Shown here piece after piece: positions 1 through 7,171 of a DNA stretch of 64,000 nucleotides. The stretch lies in NCBI RefSeq assembly GCF_014204535.1, contig NZ_JACHLR010000005.1, positions 202,649 through 266,648 on the forward strand. The letters are read 5' to 3'. The position numbers and the translations under genes are program-made. The first letter of the stretch is position 1. Every line of letters begins with the position of its first letter. The DNA comes from Novosphingobium chloroacetimidivorans (lineage in GTDB: Bacteria > Pseudomonadota > Alphaproteobacteria > Sphingomonadales > Sphingomonadaceae). The notes beneath the pieces were generated by a model that was given only the letters and a program-made list of their open reading frames with translations, ran no database searches and was not told the origin of the DNA.

Positions 1-348
1 GAAGGCCGGGTGTTCTTCATCAACACCGACGAGGCATCGCCTGCGGCCGCCTATCTCACGCTCAACGATCCGGTCGCGGATCGGGCGCGGATCGCGGCGG
101 CAGTGAAGGCCGGCTATCTGGTGCGCACGCGGGCCGACGCCGACACTGCCGAGGCTCGCACGAACGCGACCGGGCGCCGGCAAGCCGCGCTGGCCAGCGG
201 CGCGCACTATGTCTCCACCGACTATCTGTGGCCCGATCCCCGCCTGTCCGGCTACCACGTTCCGGTCCGCGCCGACGCTCCCGCGCGGTGCAACCCGGTT
301 CGCCGCCCTGCCGGATGCATCGACACCAGGCTGGAGGCTCCGCGCTGA
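1..348 (+). CDS. Ca2+-dependent phosphoinositide-type phospholipase C, C-terminal part (partial)
   Basis: The reading frame is open from the first base and stops at TGA 346-348, so only the last 115 residues are present and the start lies outside the window. The segment carries the pattern I associate with the C-terminus of bacterial Ca2+-dependent phosphoinositide-specific phospholipase C-like proteins: an AGYLVRTRADADT stretch, then EAR...R..AAL.SGA, an STDY motif and a terminal CNPV. Such proteins are usually secreted or periplasmic and cleave inositol phospholipids. The family call rests on remembered motifs, and the catalytic histidines are not in the window. It is followed by a convergent SDR gene. 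Confidence 0.7.
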   Translation, partial: EGRVFFINTDEASPAAAYLTLNDPVADRARIAAAVKAGYLVRTRADADTAEARTNATGRRQAALASGAHYVSTDYLWPDPRLSGYHVPVRADAPARCNPVRRPAGCIDTRLEAPR

Positions 349-412
349 ACCGTCTCGCGGTCACCAACACACCTGCGCCGTGCAGCATTAAGGGCCTTCG
401 GCAGCGTGCTGG

Positions 413-1177
413 TTACTGACGCATCGAGTTGCCGCCGTCGACACTCAGCACTTGCCCGGTGATGAAGCTGCCCTCGTCGGACATCAGCAGTGCGCTCATC
501 GCGGCGATATCCTCGGGCCGGCCCAGTCTTCCAACGGGGACCCTGCCCGCCATCTTCGCTGACGTATCGGCATCGATCATGCTTTCGAAGCGATCGTGCG
601 TGATGACGCCGGGAGCGATCGCATTGCACCGAATGCCTTCCTTGCCGAAGCGGTTGGCGACGTTGCGGACGAGTGCGTGGACAGCGACCTTGCTCATCGC
701 ATAGGCCAGCCGAACCGGCTCACCCGCAAATGCCGCCCCGGAAGTTGTGAACACCAGCGATCCGCCACCCCGCTTCAGCATCTCGGGGATCGCTGCACGG
801 GCGCAGAGCACGGATCCGCGTGCATTCACCCGCATGACTTCGTCGTAGGCCGACATCGGCAAGCCAAGAACGTCAGCTTGGGTGGCACTGTCCGCGAAGC
901 TGGCGAAGTTGGCATGGAAGCCGTCGAGACCGCCGAACCGCGATACCGCCAGTGACACCGCCGCACCAATCGCGTCCTCGTCCGATCCGTCCAGATCGAC
1001 GCCTATGGCCGTTCCGCCAGTGCCCTGCGTGATCTCGCGCACGGAGCGGTCGACACCGTCGCGATCGATATCGCCCAGTACGACACAGGCCCCCTCCTGT
1101 GCGTAGCGCCGGGCCAGGCCGCTGCCGATGCCACCCGCTCCTGCGACGATCACGACTTTGCCCGTCAACCTTTGCAT
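413..1177 (-). CDS. SDR family NAD(P)-dependent oxidoreductase
   Basis: A 254-residue classical short-chain dehydrogenase. The nucleotide-binding glycine motif GAGGIGSG lies at residues 13-20, Ser146 follows the central strand, and the catalytic pair is Y159/K163 in YAMSK. The usual NNAG is replaced by an ANFAS sequence at 89-93. The C-terminus has the common ITGQ...VDGG ending. D36 after the second strand suggests preference for NAD(H) (inference). The start is an ATG at 1177 preceded by a GGGAGAG-like site. It lies 167 bp downstream of the LuxC-like gene on the same strand, so it could be the last gene of that unit. Substrate unknown. Confidence 0.85.
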   Translation of the reverse strand: MQRLTGKVVIVAGAGGIGSGLARRYAQEGACVVLGDIDRDGVDRSVREITQGTGGTAIGVDLDGSDEDAIGAAVSLAVSRFGGLDGFHANFASFADSATQADVLGLPMSAYDEVMRVNARGSVLCARAAIPEMLKRGGGSLVFTTSGAAFAGEPVRLAYAMSKVAVHALVRNVANRFGKEGIRCNAIAPGVITHDRFESMIDADTSAKMAGRVPVGRLGRPEDIAAMSALLMSDEGSFITGQVLSVDGGNSMRQ

Positions 1178-1344
1178 ACTGCTCTCCCGTAAGCTGCGCA
1201 GCCTCCTTGCGTAAGGCGTTCGACCGAAGCGCTCAAGCGCGCCGAGCGCGTCGGAGCATGTATCCGCCGACAGGCCGGGCCGGCGGGCAGGTGCCGGCCC
1301 TCCGCTCTTTCTCGCTTGCGATCGGCCGCTCAGCCGAGCCGTGC

Positions 1345-2778
1345 CTATCCCGCGTCGGCGCCGTCCTCGTTCGCCATCCAGTGAACGAACCGGTGCAGAG
1401 GGTACATCGCGTCGTGCGGATTGCCGATCGCGCTTGGGCCTGCCTCGCCCAGCCGCACGATCCTCTGTGCGCCCGCACTCGACAAGTGATCCCGCAAGCT
1501 GGCCATCCGCTCGAATGGATAGACGCCGACGGTCTGCGTGGCGACGTTGACGTACTTCATGGCATCCATGAGATCGGGGACCAGCACCACGTTCGACGTC
1601 TTTCGGATCGGATGGAAGTCGACTGGCTCATCCGACCGAATAGCGATGCCCCTGCCGTCGGTTTTCCCGCAGACGGCATAATCATCGTCCATCATCCGAA
1701 GCATGTCGATCTGCTCCTTCAGATCCGCGTCGAGCGGGCGCGGCGTGCCTTCGTCCATCCGGTCGACGCGGATTTCCTCGGCGAGGATCTTGCAGTAGCG
1801 GTCAGCCTGGTCGGCGGTCGCCTCGATGAACGTGAACCGGCTGCTGACACAGGGTTCCTGTCCACCCATGGACACGTCTGCCGCGTTGAGCGCAGCGACG
1901 TGCGCCATCGTCGCGTCATCAACGAACGCCTCGCGACCGACCATCGAAATGGAGGTCTTGGGGTCGAAGGAAACCAGCTGAAAGCCCGGGCCGATGTACT
2001 TCATGACGTTGTTGATGGCATCGCCGCCACCCCAAGCCACGAGCTTGTCGAAGTACTGCGGGCGGTACAGGACCCGCTCGATAGCCTCGTCGCCCCCCCG
2101 CCAGTAGATGGCGGACATGGATTGCACGACGGGGTGGTTGGGATCGACCTCGGCCATCGTGCGCAGGAATGCCACTGTCGAGAACGGGTCCGCAGAAGCC
2201 ATCTTGAACAGGCTGACCGACTTGACGAGCGCGGCCTGAGCGATCGAGCGGATCCCCTGGCTGGGCGCGTTTCCGGGCAGGACGTGGATCAGCCGCGGAG
2301 CAAAGGCTCTGATGAAGCTGCGGCGCCCCTGATGGTCGGTATGCGGCACCCACTCGTCCAGCGCGGCCGGATTGGGAAAGTTCTGCTCAACCATCTCGCG
2401 CAGCGAGGCGCGATCCAGATATTCGATCGCGTTCTGCAGCTGGTACTGGATAGCCAGACGGGGCTGAAGACTGACCTTGGCGATGCGATCGATCGTGCCT
2501 TGGATGTGTGCATTGTTCGGATCAGCCAACTTCTGGCCGGCTTCGTAAAGGAAGTCGATGATCTCCGCGATCGGGGTATTGAGCATAGGCGGCAGCTCTG
2601 CTCGCGGATGAATAAGACTATCGAGGTCGATCTTCGGCGTCGCGAAATCCACCCCCAGGTCACGCGAGCGGTGGATCTGATCGGTACCTTCAACCACCTT
2701 TCCGCGAATGAAGAAAGGTGCCGAGTCCGGCGTCGTTTCGCTTGTTTGCGCCGCAACGGCACTGCTGATCGTGCTCAT
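1345..2778 (-). CDS. LuxC-like acyl-CoA/acyl-protein reductase
   Basis: This 477-residue protein resembles the LuxC fatty acid reductase family, which reduces activated acyl groups to aldehydes with NADPH. The signature region at 165-200 holds the LPGNAPSQG stretch and the K..SADPF block expected of LuxC/aldehyde-dehydrogenase-like folds. C310 in GGQEPC is a good candidate for the acyl-thioester cysteine. Length fits the family (about 470-490). It lies 25 bp downstream of the LuxE-like synthetase gene, so the two are probably co-transcribed. That pairing matches the acyl-protein synthetase plus reductase halves of fatty acid reductase. No luxA, luxB or luxD is present, so a role in luminescence is not supported; reduction of a catabolic acid to an aldehyde is the inferred job. 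Confidence 0.8.
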   Translation of the reverse strand: MSTISSAVAAQTSETTPDSAPFFIRGKVVEGTDQIHRSRDLGVDFATPKIDLDSLIHPRAELPPMLNTPIAEIIDFLYEAGQKLADPNNAHIQGTIDRIAKVSLQPRLAIQYQLQNAIEYLDRASLREMVEQNFPNPAALDEWVPHTDHQGRRSFIRAFAPRLIHVLPGNAPSQGIRSIAQAALVKSVSLFKMASADPFSTVAFLRTMAEVDPNHPVVQSMSAIYWRGGDEAIERVLYRPQYFDKLVAWGGGDAINNVMKYIGPGFQLVSFDPKTSISMVGREAFVDDATMAHVAALNAADVSMGGQEPCVSSRFTFIEATADQADRYCKILAEEIRVDRMDEGTPRPLDADLKEQIDMLRMMDDDYAVCGKTDGRGIAIRSDEPVDFHPIRKTSNVVLVPDLMDAMKYVNVATQTVGVYPFERMASLRDHLSSAGAQRIVRLGEAGPSAIGNPHDAMYPLHRFVHWMANEDGADAG

Positions 2779-2803
2779 ATGGTCTCTCCCGGAAAATCGG
2801 TAA

Positions 2804-4153
2804 TCAGGTCAGGCCGCGAACATAGGCGTCGACGGTGCCGGCGCAGCCGATCTTGTCGTCGCCTTCGAGGTCCGCATAGCGGGCGATGTCGTCCTTGATC
2901 GATGGTGAGGCATTGCCGCACACGCAGGGCGTGAAGTCGATCTGTACCCGATCACCGGAGATCACACCGCCCCAGCGACCGTCCATCGAGAGGTCGAAAA
3001 AGGCGGCTCGTGCCTCGGTAGCGCTACCAACGTTCTCAGCCACCAGCGCATCGCCTTCCTTGTTGAGGGGGATCGCGACGAGCCAGGCAGGCAGGTGATA
3101 GCGATGCCCCTCCTGGCAGCGGGGTATCGTGGTGTTGATCTCCTGCATTCCGTACATCTGGAAGATGAAGCGAGGCTGGAGATTGAACGTTTCGTACACG
3201 AATTCGCGGTAATCGTCCGGCAACTGCGCGCGCTTCAAGCCACCGCCCAGGTAGACGCCGTTTTCAGGGTTGAAGTCCTTGCTGGAATATCCGCGTGCGC
3301 GAACTGCTTCAGCGAGGGGGTAGAGTGAACCCCACATGCCCGTGATGTAGAGTTTCTGCTCCCGCTTCGCGATGATGTCCTCGACGGAACCGGCCTGGGC
3401 CGCGTCGAGCCCTTCCTGCCTTCTTGCGGACTCTGCCTCGAATTCGGCGATCTCGCCTGGCTTCGCCGTACCGTCGGCGATCGCCTTGCGCAGCGTGATC
3501 ATCTTGGTCATCGATCCGATCGTGACCGGCGGCAATCCGGAATTGAACCGGGGCGCCGCCGGGTCGACGAAGGCCCCCATGAGGGCCATCCCCATCGCCA
3601 GGTTGCGCGGCGTATAGGCGACAGCACCCGCTGCTCCCGCAGCCGTTCGCATATCCCCGACCCGCATGTCGGATCCCCACTCGACGGCGGCGACACCGTC
3701 CCGGGCGGCGAAATCCAGGTCCTGCTGCGAGGACACCAGCATCGCAGACTTTCCGGTCGTGCCCGAGGAGCAGGAAACGTGAAGCCCTGCCGCACCGCAG
3801 GCCGCGACCCAATCGTCGATCTCGGCAACGGCCGACAAGTCGACAGCGTCGGTAGGATGCGCGGAAACAGTGCCAAGCCACTTCGTGAGCCGGTCCCATT
3901 TCTTGTCGATCAGGAAGGCTTCAGGGTAACTTTTATAAGCCGTGTGAGGCAGAAGCAGCGGCACAACGTCTGCAAGCTCCGTGACCTCGGTGATATCGGC
4001 ATCGGCGGCTCGCAGCTTGACCAGCTTGATACGATCGACCTGCTCTTGGAATCGCTCGTTGATCGCGGCGATCTGCGTCTGGCGAACGTCATCATCGTAT
4101 GCGGCATAAGCGTCCGCAGTGCCCACCATGCTGAGCAGCTTATCACAGTTCAC
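2804..4153 (-). CDS. LuxE-like acyl-protein synthetase / adenylating enzyme
   Basis: The 449-residue product has the adenylate-forming P-loop SSGTTGK at residues 129-135, preceded by the HVSC strand, and resembles LuxE acyl-protein synthetases, which activate a carboxylic acid with ATP and pass it on as a thioester. The next gene encodes the LuxC-like reductase that would accept the acyl group. The frame is open upstream to 4324, but that would run through the divergent SDR start at 4269. I prefer GTG 4153, which has a GGGAGA sequence about 13 bases upstream; ATG 4129 is a fair alternative. The C-terminal part contains a cysteine-rich CVCG motif. Acid substrate unknown. Confidence 0.72.
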   Translation of the reverse strand: MNCDKLLSMVGTADAYAAYDDDVRQTQIAAINERFQEQVDRIKLVKLRAADADITEVTELADVVPLLLPHTAYKSYPEAFLIDKKWDRLTKWLGTVSAHPTDAVDLSAVAEIDDWVAACGAAGLHVSCSSGTTGKSAMLVSSQQDLDFAARDGVAAVEWGSDMRVGDMRTAAGAAGAVAYTPRNLAMGMALMGAFVDPAAPRFNSGLPPVTIGSMTKMITLRKAIADGTAKPGEIAEFEAESARRQEGLDAAQAGSVEDIIAKREQKLYITGMWGSLYPLAEAVRARGYSSKDFNPENGVYLGGGLKRAQLPDDYREFVYETFNLQPRFIFQMYGMQEINTTIPRCQEGHRYHLPAWLVAIPLNKEGDALVAENVGSATEARAAFFDLSMDGRWGGVISGDRVQIDFTPCVCGNASPSIKDDIARYADLEGDDKIGCAGTVDAYVRGLT

Positions 4154-4183
4154 ACCCAAGTGCCGTCTCCCGGAACGAATCGA

Positions 4184-4198
4184 TTGCCTGGTTGGCAA
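4184..4198. promoter_or_regulatory. Inverted repeat in the divergent LuxE-like/SDR promoter region
   Basis: TTGCC (4184-4188) and GGCAA (4194-4198) form a perfect 5-bp inverted repeat with a 5-bp spacer between the two divergent starts. It could bind the TetR-type regulator encoded at 5176-5766. No footprint or consensus is known to me, so this is only a candidate operator. Confidence 0.3.
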
Positions 4199-4268
4199 GC
4201 TATCAGTTATATGAAAGAACACAACAGCGCTTCGAGGAGACGGCGCGCGTCGAGGGAGAGACCTGATC

Positions 4269-5171
4269 ATGCGAGCAAATCCGGTGCCGACACAAATCGG
4301 AACTCTGTCTGTGATCACAGGCACGGGCGGTCTCGGTTACGAGACGGCCGTGGCCTTGGCGGCCGCCGGAGGGAGGGTCATACTAGCCGGGCGCAATGCC
4401 GAGAAAGGCGCGCAGGCCGTCACCTCCATCACGGCCAGGACCCCCGGGGCAGACGTCACGTTCGAAGCCCTCGACCTTGCAAACCTGCAGTCGGTCCGGG
4501 ACTTCGCGGAACGGCTGCTTGGTCGCGCTCAGCCGATACATCGGTTGATCTGCAACGCGGGCATCATGTCGCCGCCCAAGTTGGAGCGCACGGCGGACGG
4601 CCACGAAGTGCAATTCGGCGTCAATTACCTGTCCCACTTCGCGCTCACCGCGCGACTTATGCCGTTGCTTCGAGCCGCGCCCGCAGCACGGGTCGTCAGC
4701 GTGACCAGCCTTGCCCAGAACTACGCCAAGCTGGATCTCGGCAATCTCGATAGCGAAAAGGCGTACCATCCGGGCAAGGCCTACTGCACGTCGAAGCTGC
4801 TCCAGGCCATGTTCGCGGTGGAATTGCAACGTCGCAGCGACCAGGCCGACTGGGGCATCACCAGCGTGGCGGCACATCCGGGTTTCGCGGGTACGAACCT
4901 GTTCGAGACTGGAGGTGCCGTCAGCCGCTTGATCAGCACTCGGATCATCCTGCCGATGATCGGCCAATCCGCGGCCGGAGGCGCACAATCCATACTGCTC
5001 GCCGCGACGGCAGCTGATGTTCGTGGCGGGCTGCTATACGGCCCTACGGGCTTCATGCACATGCGAGGGGCGCCGGGCCTGGGCAAGTACCCTGCCCTCG
5101 TTCACGATGAGGGCTTGAGAGCACAGGTCTGGAAGCTGTCCGAAAGCCTGACGGGCGTGTCGTACGAGTGA
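4269..5171 (+). CDS. SDR family oxidoreductase, retinol-dehydrogenase-like
   Basis: A 300-residue extended-length SDR of the retinol dehydrogenase/protochlorophyllide-reductase-like group. TGTGGLGYE at 17-25 is the dinucleotide site, CNAG at 95-98 replaces NNAG, and Y172/K176 in YCTSK are catalytic. R42 after the second strand suggests NADP(H). The ATG at 4269 follows a clear GAGGGAGAG ribosome site. It is transcribed divergently from the LuxC/LuxE-like pair and ends 4 bp from the convergent TetR gene. An alcohol/aldehyde dehydrogenase acting on the same intermediate as the acyl reductase is a reasonable inference. Confidence 0.85.
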   Translation: MRANPVPTQIGTLSVITGTGGLGYETAVALAAAGGRVILAGRNAEKGAQAVTSITARTPGADVTFEALDLANLQSVRDFAERLLGRAQPIHRLICNAGIMSPPKLERTADGHEVQFGVNYLSHFALTARLMPLLRAAPAARVVSVTSLAQNYAKLDLGNLDSEKAYHPGKAYCTSKLLQAMFAVELQRRSDQADWGITSVAAHPGFAGTNLFETGGAVSRLISTRIILPMIGQSAAGGAQSILLAATAADVRGGLLYGPTGFMHMRGAPGLGKYPALVHDEGLRAQVWKLSESLTGVSYE

Positions 5172-5175
5172 GGCG

Positions 5176-5766
5176 TCAGCGGGCGCCGATCAGAGGCCGC
5201 ACATTGCGAGGTCGTGCCGCAACGTCGACGATCAGGGCGTTGAAGATCGTGACGACGTCTTCCAGGGGATAATCGGCGGGTTGGCGAAGCCACCAAGCCA
5301 GGATTTCGAAGATACCGCTCGTCACGAACGGGACGGCGAGGTCGACTGGCAACCATGGGTTCGCCCTTGGGCGAGTGCGCGATTCCTCCTCGGAAAGCCG
5401 CTTGAACTCCTCACGCATGACGTGCGCGGCGCCGCCGTTCAGAAGAACCGTCCAGAGAACCCGATGCTCGTCCACATAGCGACACAAGGCATCCGCGCTG
5501 GGCACCGAGGTCTTCGTAGCATCGACCGCCAGGAGCGAGCGCACCTCTGATGTGGCGATCTCCTCGACCAGTTCGCTCTTGGTGGCGTATCGGCGGAAGA
5601 ACGTGGGGTAGCTTAATCCGGCTGTCTCGGTGATTTCCTTGATCGAGATTTCATCCAGAGGCTTCTGCTCGATCAGTTTCAGGAACGCAGCTTGCATCGC
5701 CTTGACGGAGCGTTGCGCCCTGGCGTCGGAGCTCTTGGATGGCGTCGTGGTTCGCGCTCGGGCCAA
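5176..5766 (-). CDS. TetR/AcrR family transcriptional regulator
   Basis: A 196-residue TetR-type repressor. The N-terminal helix-turn-helix spans roughly residues 20-65, with the typical ISIKEITETAGLSYPTFFRRY recognition region cut here by family knowledge into helices 2 and 3. The remainder is the variable ligand-binding domain. It lies between the SDR and the MFS gene, downstream of the latter by 72 bp, so it may be co-transcribed with the carrier and control it, the TonB receptor or the divergent SDR/LuxE-like promoters. The ligand cannot be read from the sequence. Confidence 0.88.
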   Translation of the reverse strand: MARARTTTPSKSSDARAQRSVKAMQAAFLKLIEQKPLDEISIKEITETAGLSYPTFFRRYATKSELVEEIATSEVRSLLAVDATKTSVPSADALCRYVDEHRVLWTVLLNGGAAHVMREEFKRLSEEESRTRPRANPWLPVDLAVPFVTSGIFEILAWWLRQPADYPLEDVVTIFNALIVDVAARPRNVRPLIGAR

Positions 5767-5838
5767 ATTCAGGTGTCCTTGATCGATCGACTGCGGTTCT
5801 TGCCTGCCCCTCGCTCAAACACTTGCGCTTGTCAGCTA

Positions 5839-7104
5839 TTAAGTCGGCTTGATCTCGGATGCTGCCCTGGTCCAGTTGGGGTACGGCCCTAACCGGAAGA
5901 TGAGTGCCGAGCACAAGACGCTCGTGAAGACGCCGGCCCACAGCAAGGGCACATAGGATCCCGCATAGTCATAGATACCGCCGGCCACGACGGAACCGAG
6001 GCCGCCCCCTATTCCGACCAGACTCGTCATGACTCCGAAGATCTTCCCGAAGTGCGCCATGCCTGCATAACGCGCCGTCAGGTACGCGCAGATCTGAAGC
6101 TTCGCGCCCGTCGTGTAGCCGATGATCATCATCGCGATCACGTACCACCATGCCAGGTGCTGCGGCTGTATCAACATGAGGTACGCCGCTACCGGCGTCA
6201 GCAGCGTCAAGGCACCGATAAGACCGGCGTTCCACCGATCCGCCATCCACCCGGTCAGGAGCTTTCCGGCAATCGCAGCGGCGCCCGACAAACTCGCGAG
6301 CCAGGCCGCGTCGCCTCTCGACACTCCGACCGAGGTGAGGATCGGCACCTGGTGGATGAGTATGGCCGTGCCGATGAACATGGTGATCAGGGTGGACACT
6401 CCGATGCGGATCAAGGGAACGTCGCGGAGCGCCTGCCGAAGCGTCAGCCCGGAAAGGGCGATCCCTTTGTCCGGTCCCTCCTGGCGCCTGTCCATGGAGA
6501 GGCGGACGCGATCACGTGAATCGTAAAGGAAGAAGACCGCGAGCAACACGCATGGCGCTGCCCATCCCAGGCCAAGCCACAGATAGGCTTGCCGCCACCC
6601 GTACTCATCTGTCAGCCACTGCGCCAGGGGCGGCGCGGCGATCTGTGACACGGCAGTGCCGCAAAGCACCACGCCAAGCGCAAGGCCGCGCGCAGCGGTG
6701 AAGGCGTTGGAGATCGCTGTCGTCCAGATCGTCGCCTTGATGCCCAGGCTGACCAGTCCGTAAAAGAGCCATAGCAAGTACCACTGCGCCAGTGATCCGT
6801 TGGCCAGACTTACCAGTGCCAGCGCAATACCCGTTAGTACCAGCGAAGGGATAGCCAGGCGACGGCTGCCGAACCGATCGACAAGGCCGCCGATCGAGGG
6901 CGACAGAAGAACCATGATGATGGCTGGAATGACGCTGACGACGGAAATTTGCGCCCGCGCCCAGCCAAACTCGGCCTGGAGTGGCTCCATCACCAGTCCG
7001 ATCACATAGGACGATATGGTGTGTAGAGAAAAGCCAGCCGCCGACGCGAGTACCAGGGGCCAGTGCGCCCGCCACTCGCTTCGTGCTTGCATGCCACTCG
7101 TCAC
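5839..7104 (-). CDS. MFS transporter
   Basis: A 421-residue major facilitator with about 12 hydrophobic segments and the loop 2-3 signature G.L.DRFGSRR near residues 70-85, a variant of the family A-motif. It resembles the monocarboxylate/oxalate:formate antiporter-like group by its overall pattern, but the cargo cannot be assigned. The gene lies between a TonB receptor gene upstream and a TetR gene downstream on the same strand. Outer-membrane uptake through the receptor followed by inner-membrane transport through this carrier is the likely arrangement. A strong hairpin at 7123-7164 separates it from the receptor gene. Confidence 0.85.
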   Translation of the reverse strand: MTSGMQARSEWRAHWPLVLASAAGFSLHTISSYVIGLVMEPLQAEFGWARAQISVVSVIPAIIMVLLSPSIGGLVDRFGSRRLAIPSLVLTGIALALVSLANGSLAQWYLLWLFYGLVSLGIKATIWTTAISNAFTAARGLALGVVLCGTAVSQIAAPPLAQWLTDEYGWRQAYLWLGLGWAAPCVLLAVFFLYDSRDRVRLSMDRRQEGPDKGIALSGLTLRQALRDVPLIRIGVSTLITMFIGTAILIHQVPILTSVGVSRGDAAWLASLSGAAAIAGKLLTGWMADRWNAGLIGALTLLTPVAAYLMLIQPQHLAWWYVIAMMIIGYTTGAKLQICAYLTARYAGMAHFGKIFGVMTSLVGIGGGLGSVVAGGIYDYAGSYVPLLWAGVFTSVLCSALIFRLGPYPNWTRAASEIKPT

Positions 7105-7122
7105 GAAATGATCTCCTTCGAT

Positions 7123-7164
7123 GACTGCCGTAAGTGTTCGAAGGTCGAAACACTTACGGCAGTC
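7123..7164 (-). terminator. Strong hairpin between TonB receptor and MFS genes
   Basis: A perfect 16-bp inverted repeat (7123-7138 and 7149-7164) with a 10-base loop lies just downstream of the TonB receptor stop at 7172 and just upstream of the MFS start at 7104. There is no run of T, so it may act as an attenuator, an mRNA 3'-end stabiliser or an operator rather than a classical intrinsic terminator. Confidence 0.6.
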
Positions 7165-7171
7165 GGATCCT

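Noticed and set aside
1099..2898. Long plus-strand open frame opposite the LuxC-like gene
   Set aside because: It is an antisense shadow produced by high GC; the translation has no recognisable domain and runs across a real minus-strand gene.
1345..4153. A bioluminescence (lux) operon
   Set aside because: Only LuxC- and LuxE-like genes are present; luciferase subunits luxA/luxB and luxD are missing and the context is catabolic.
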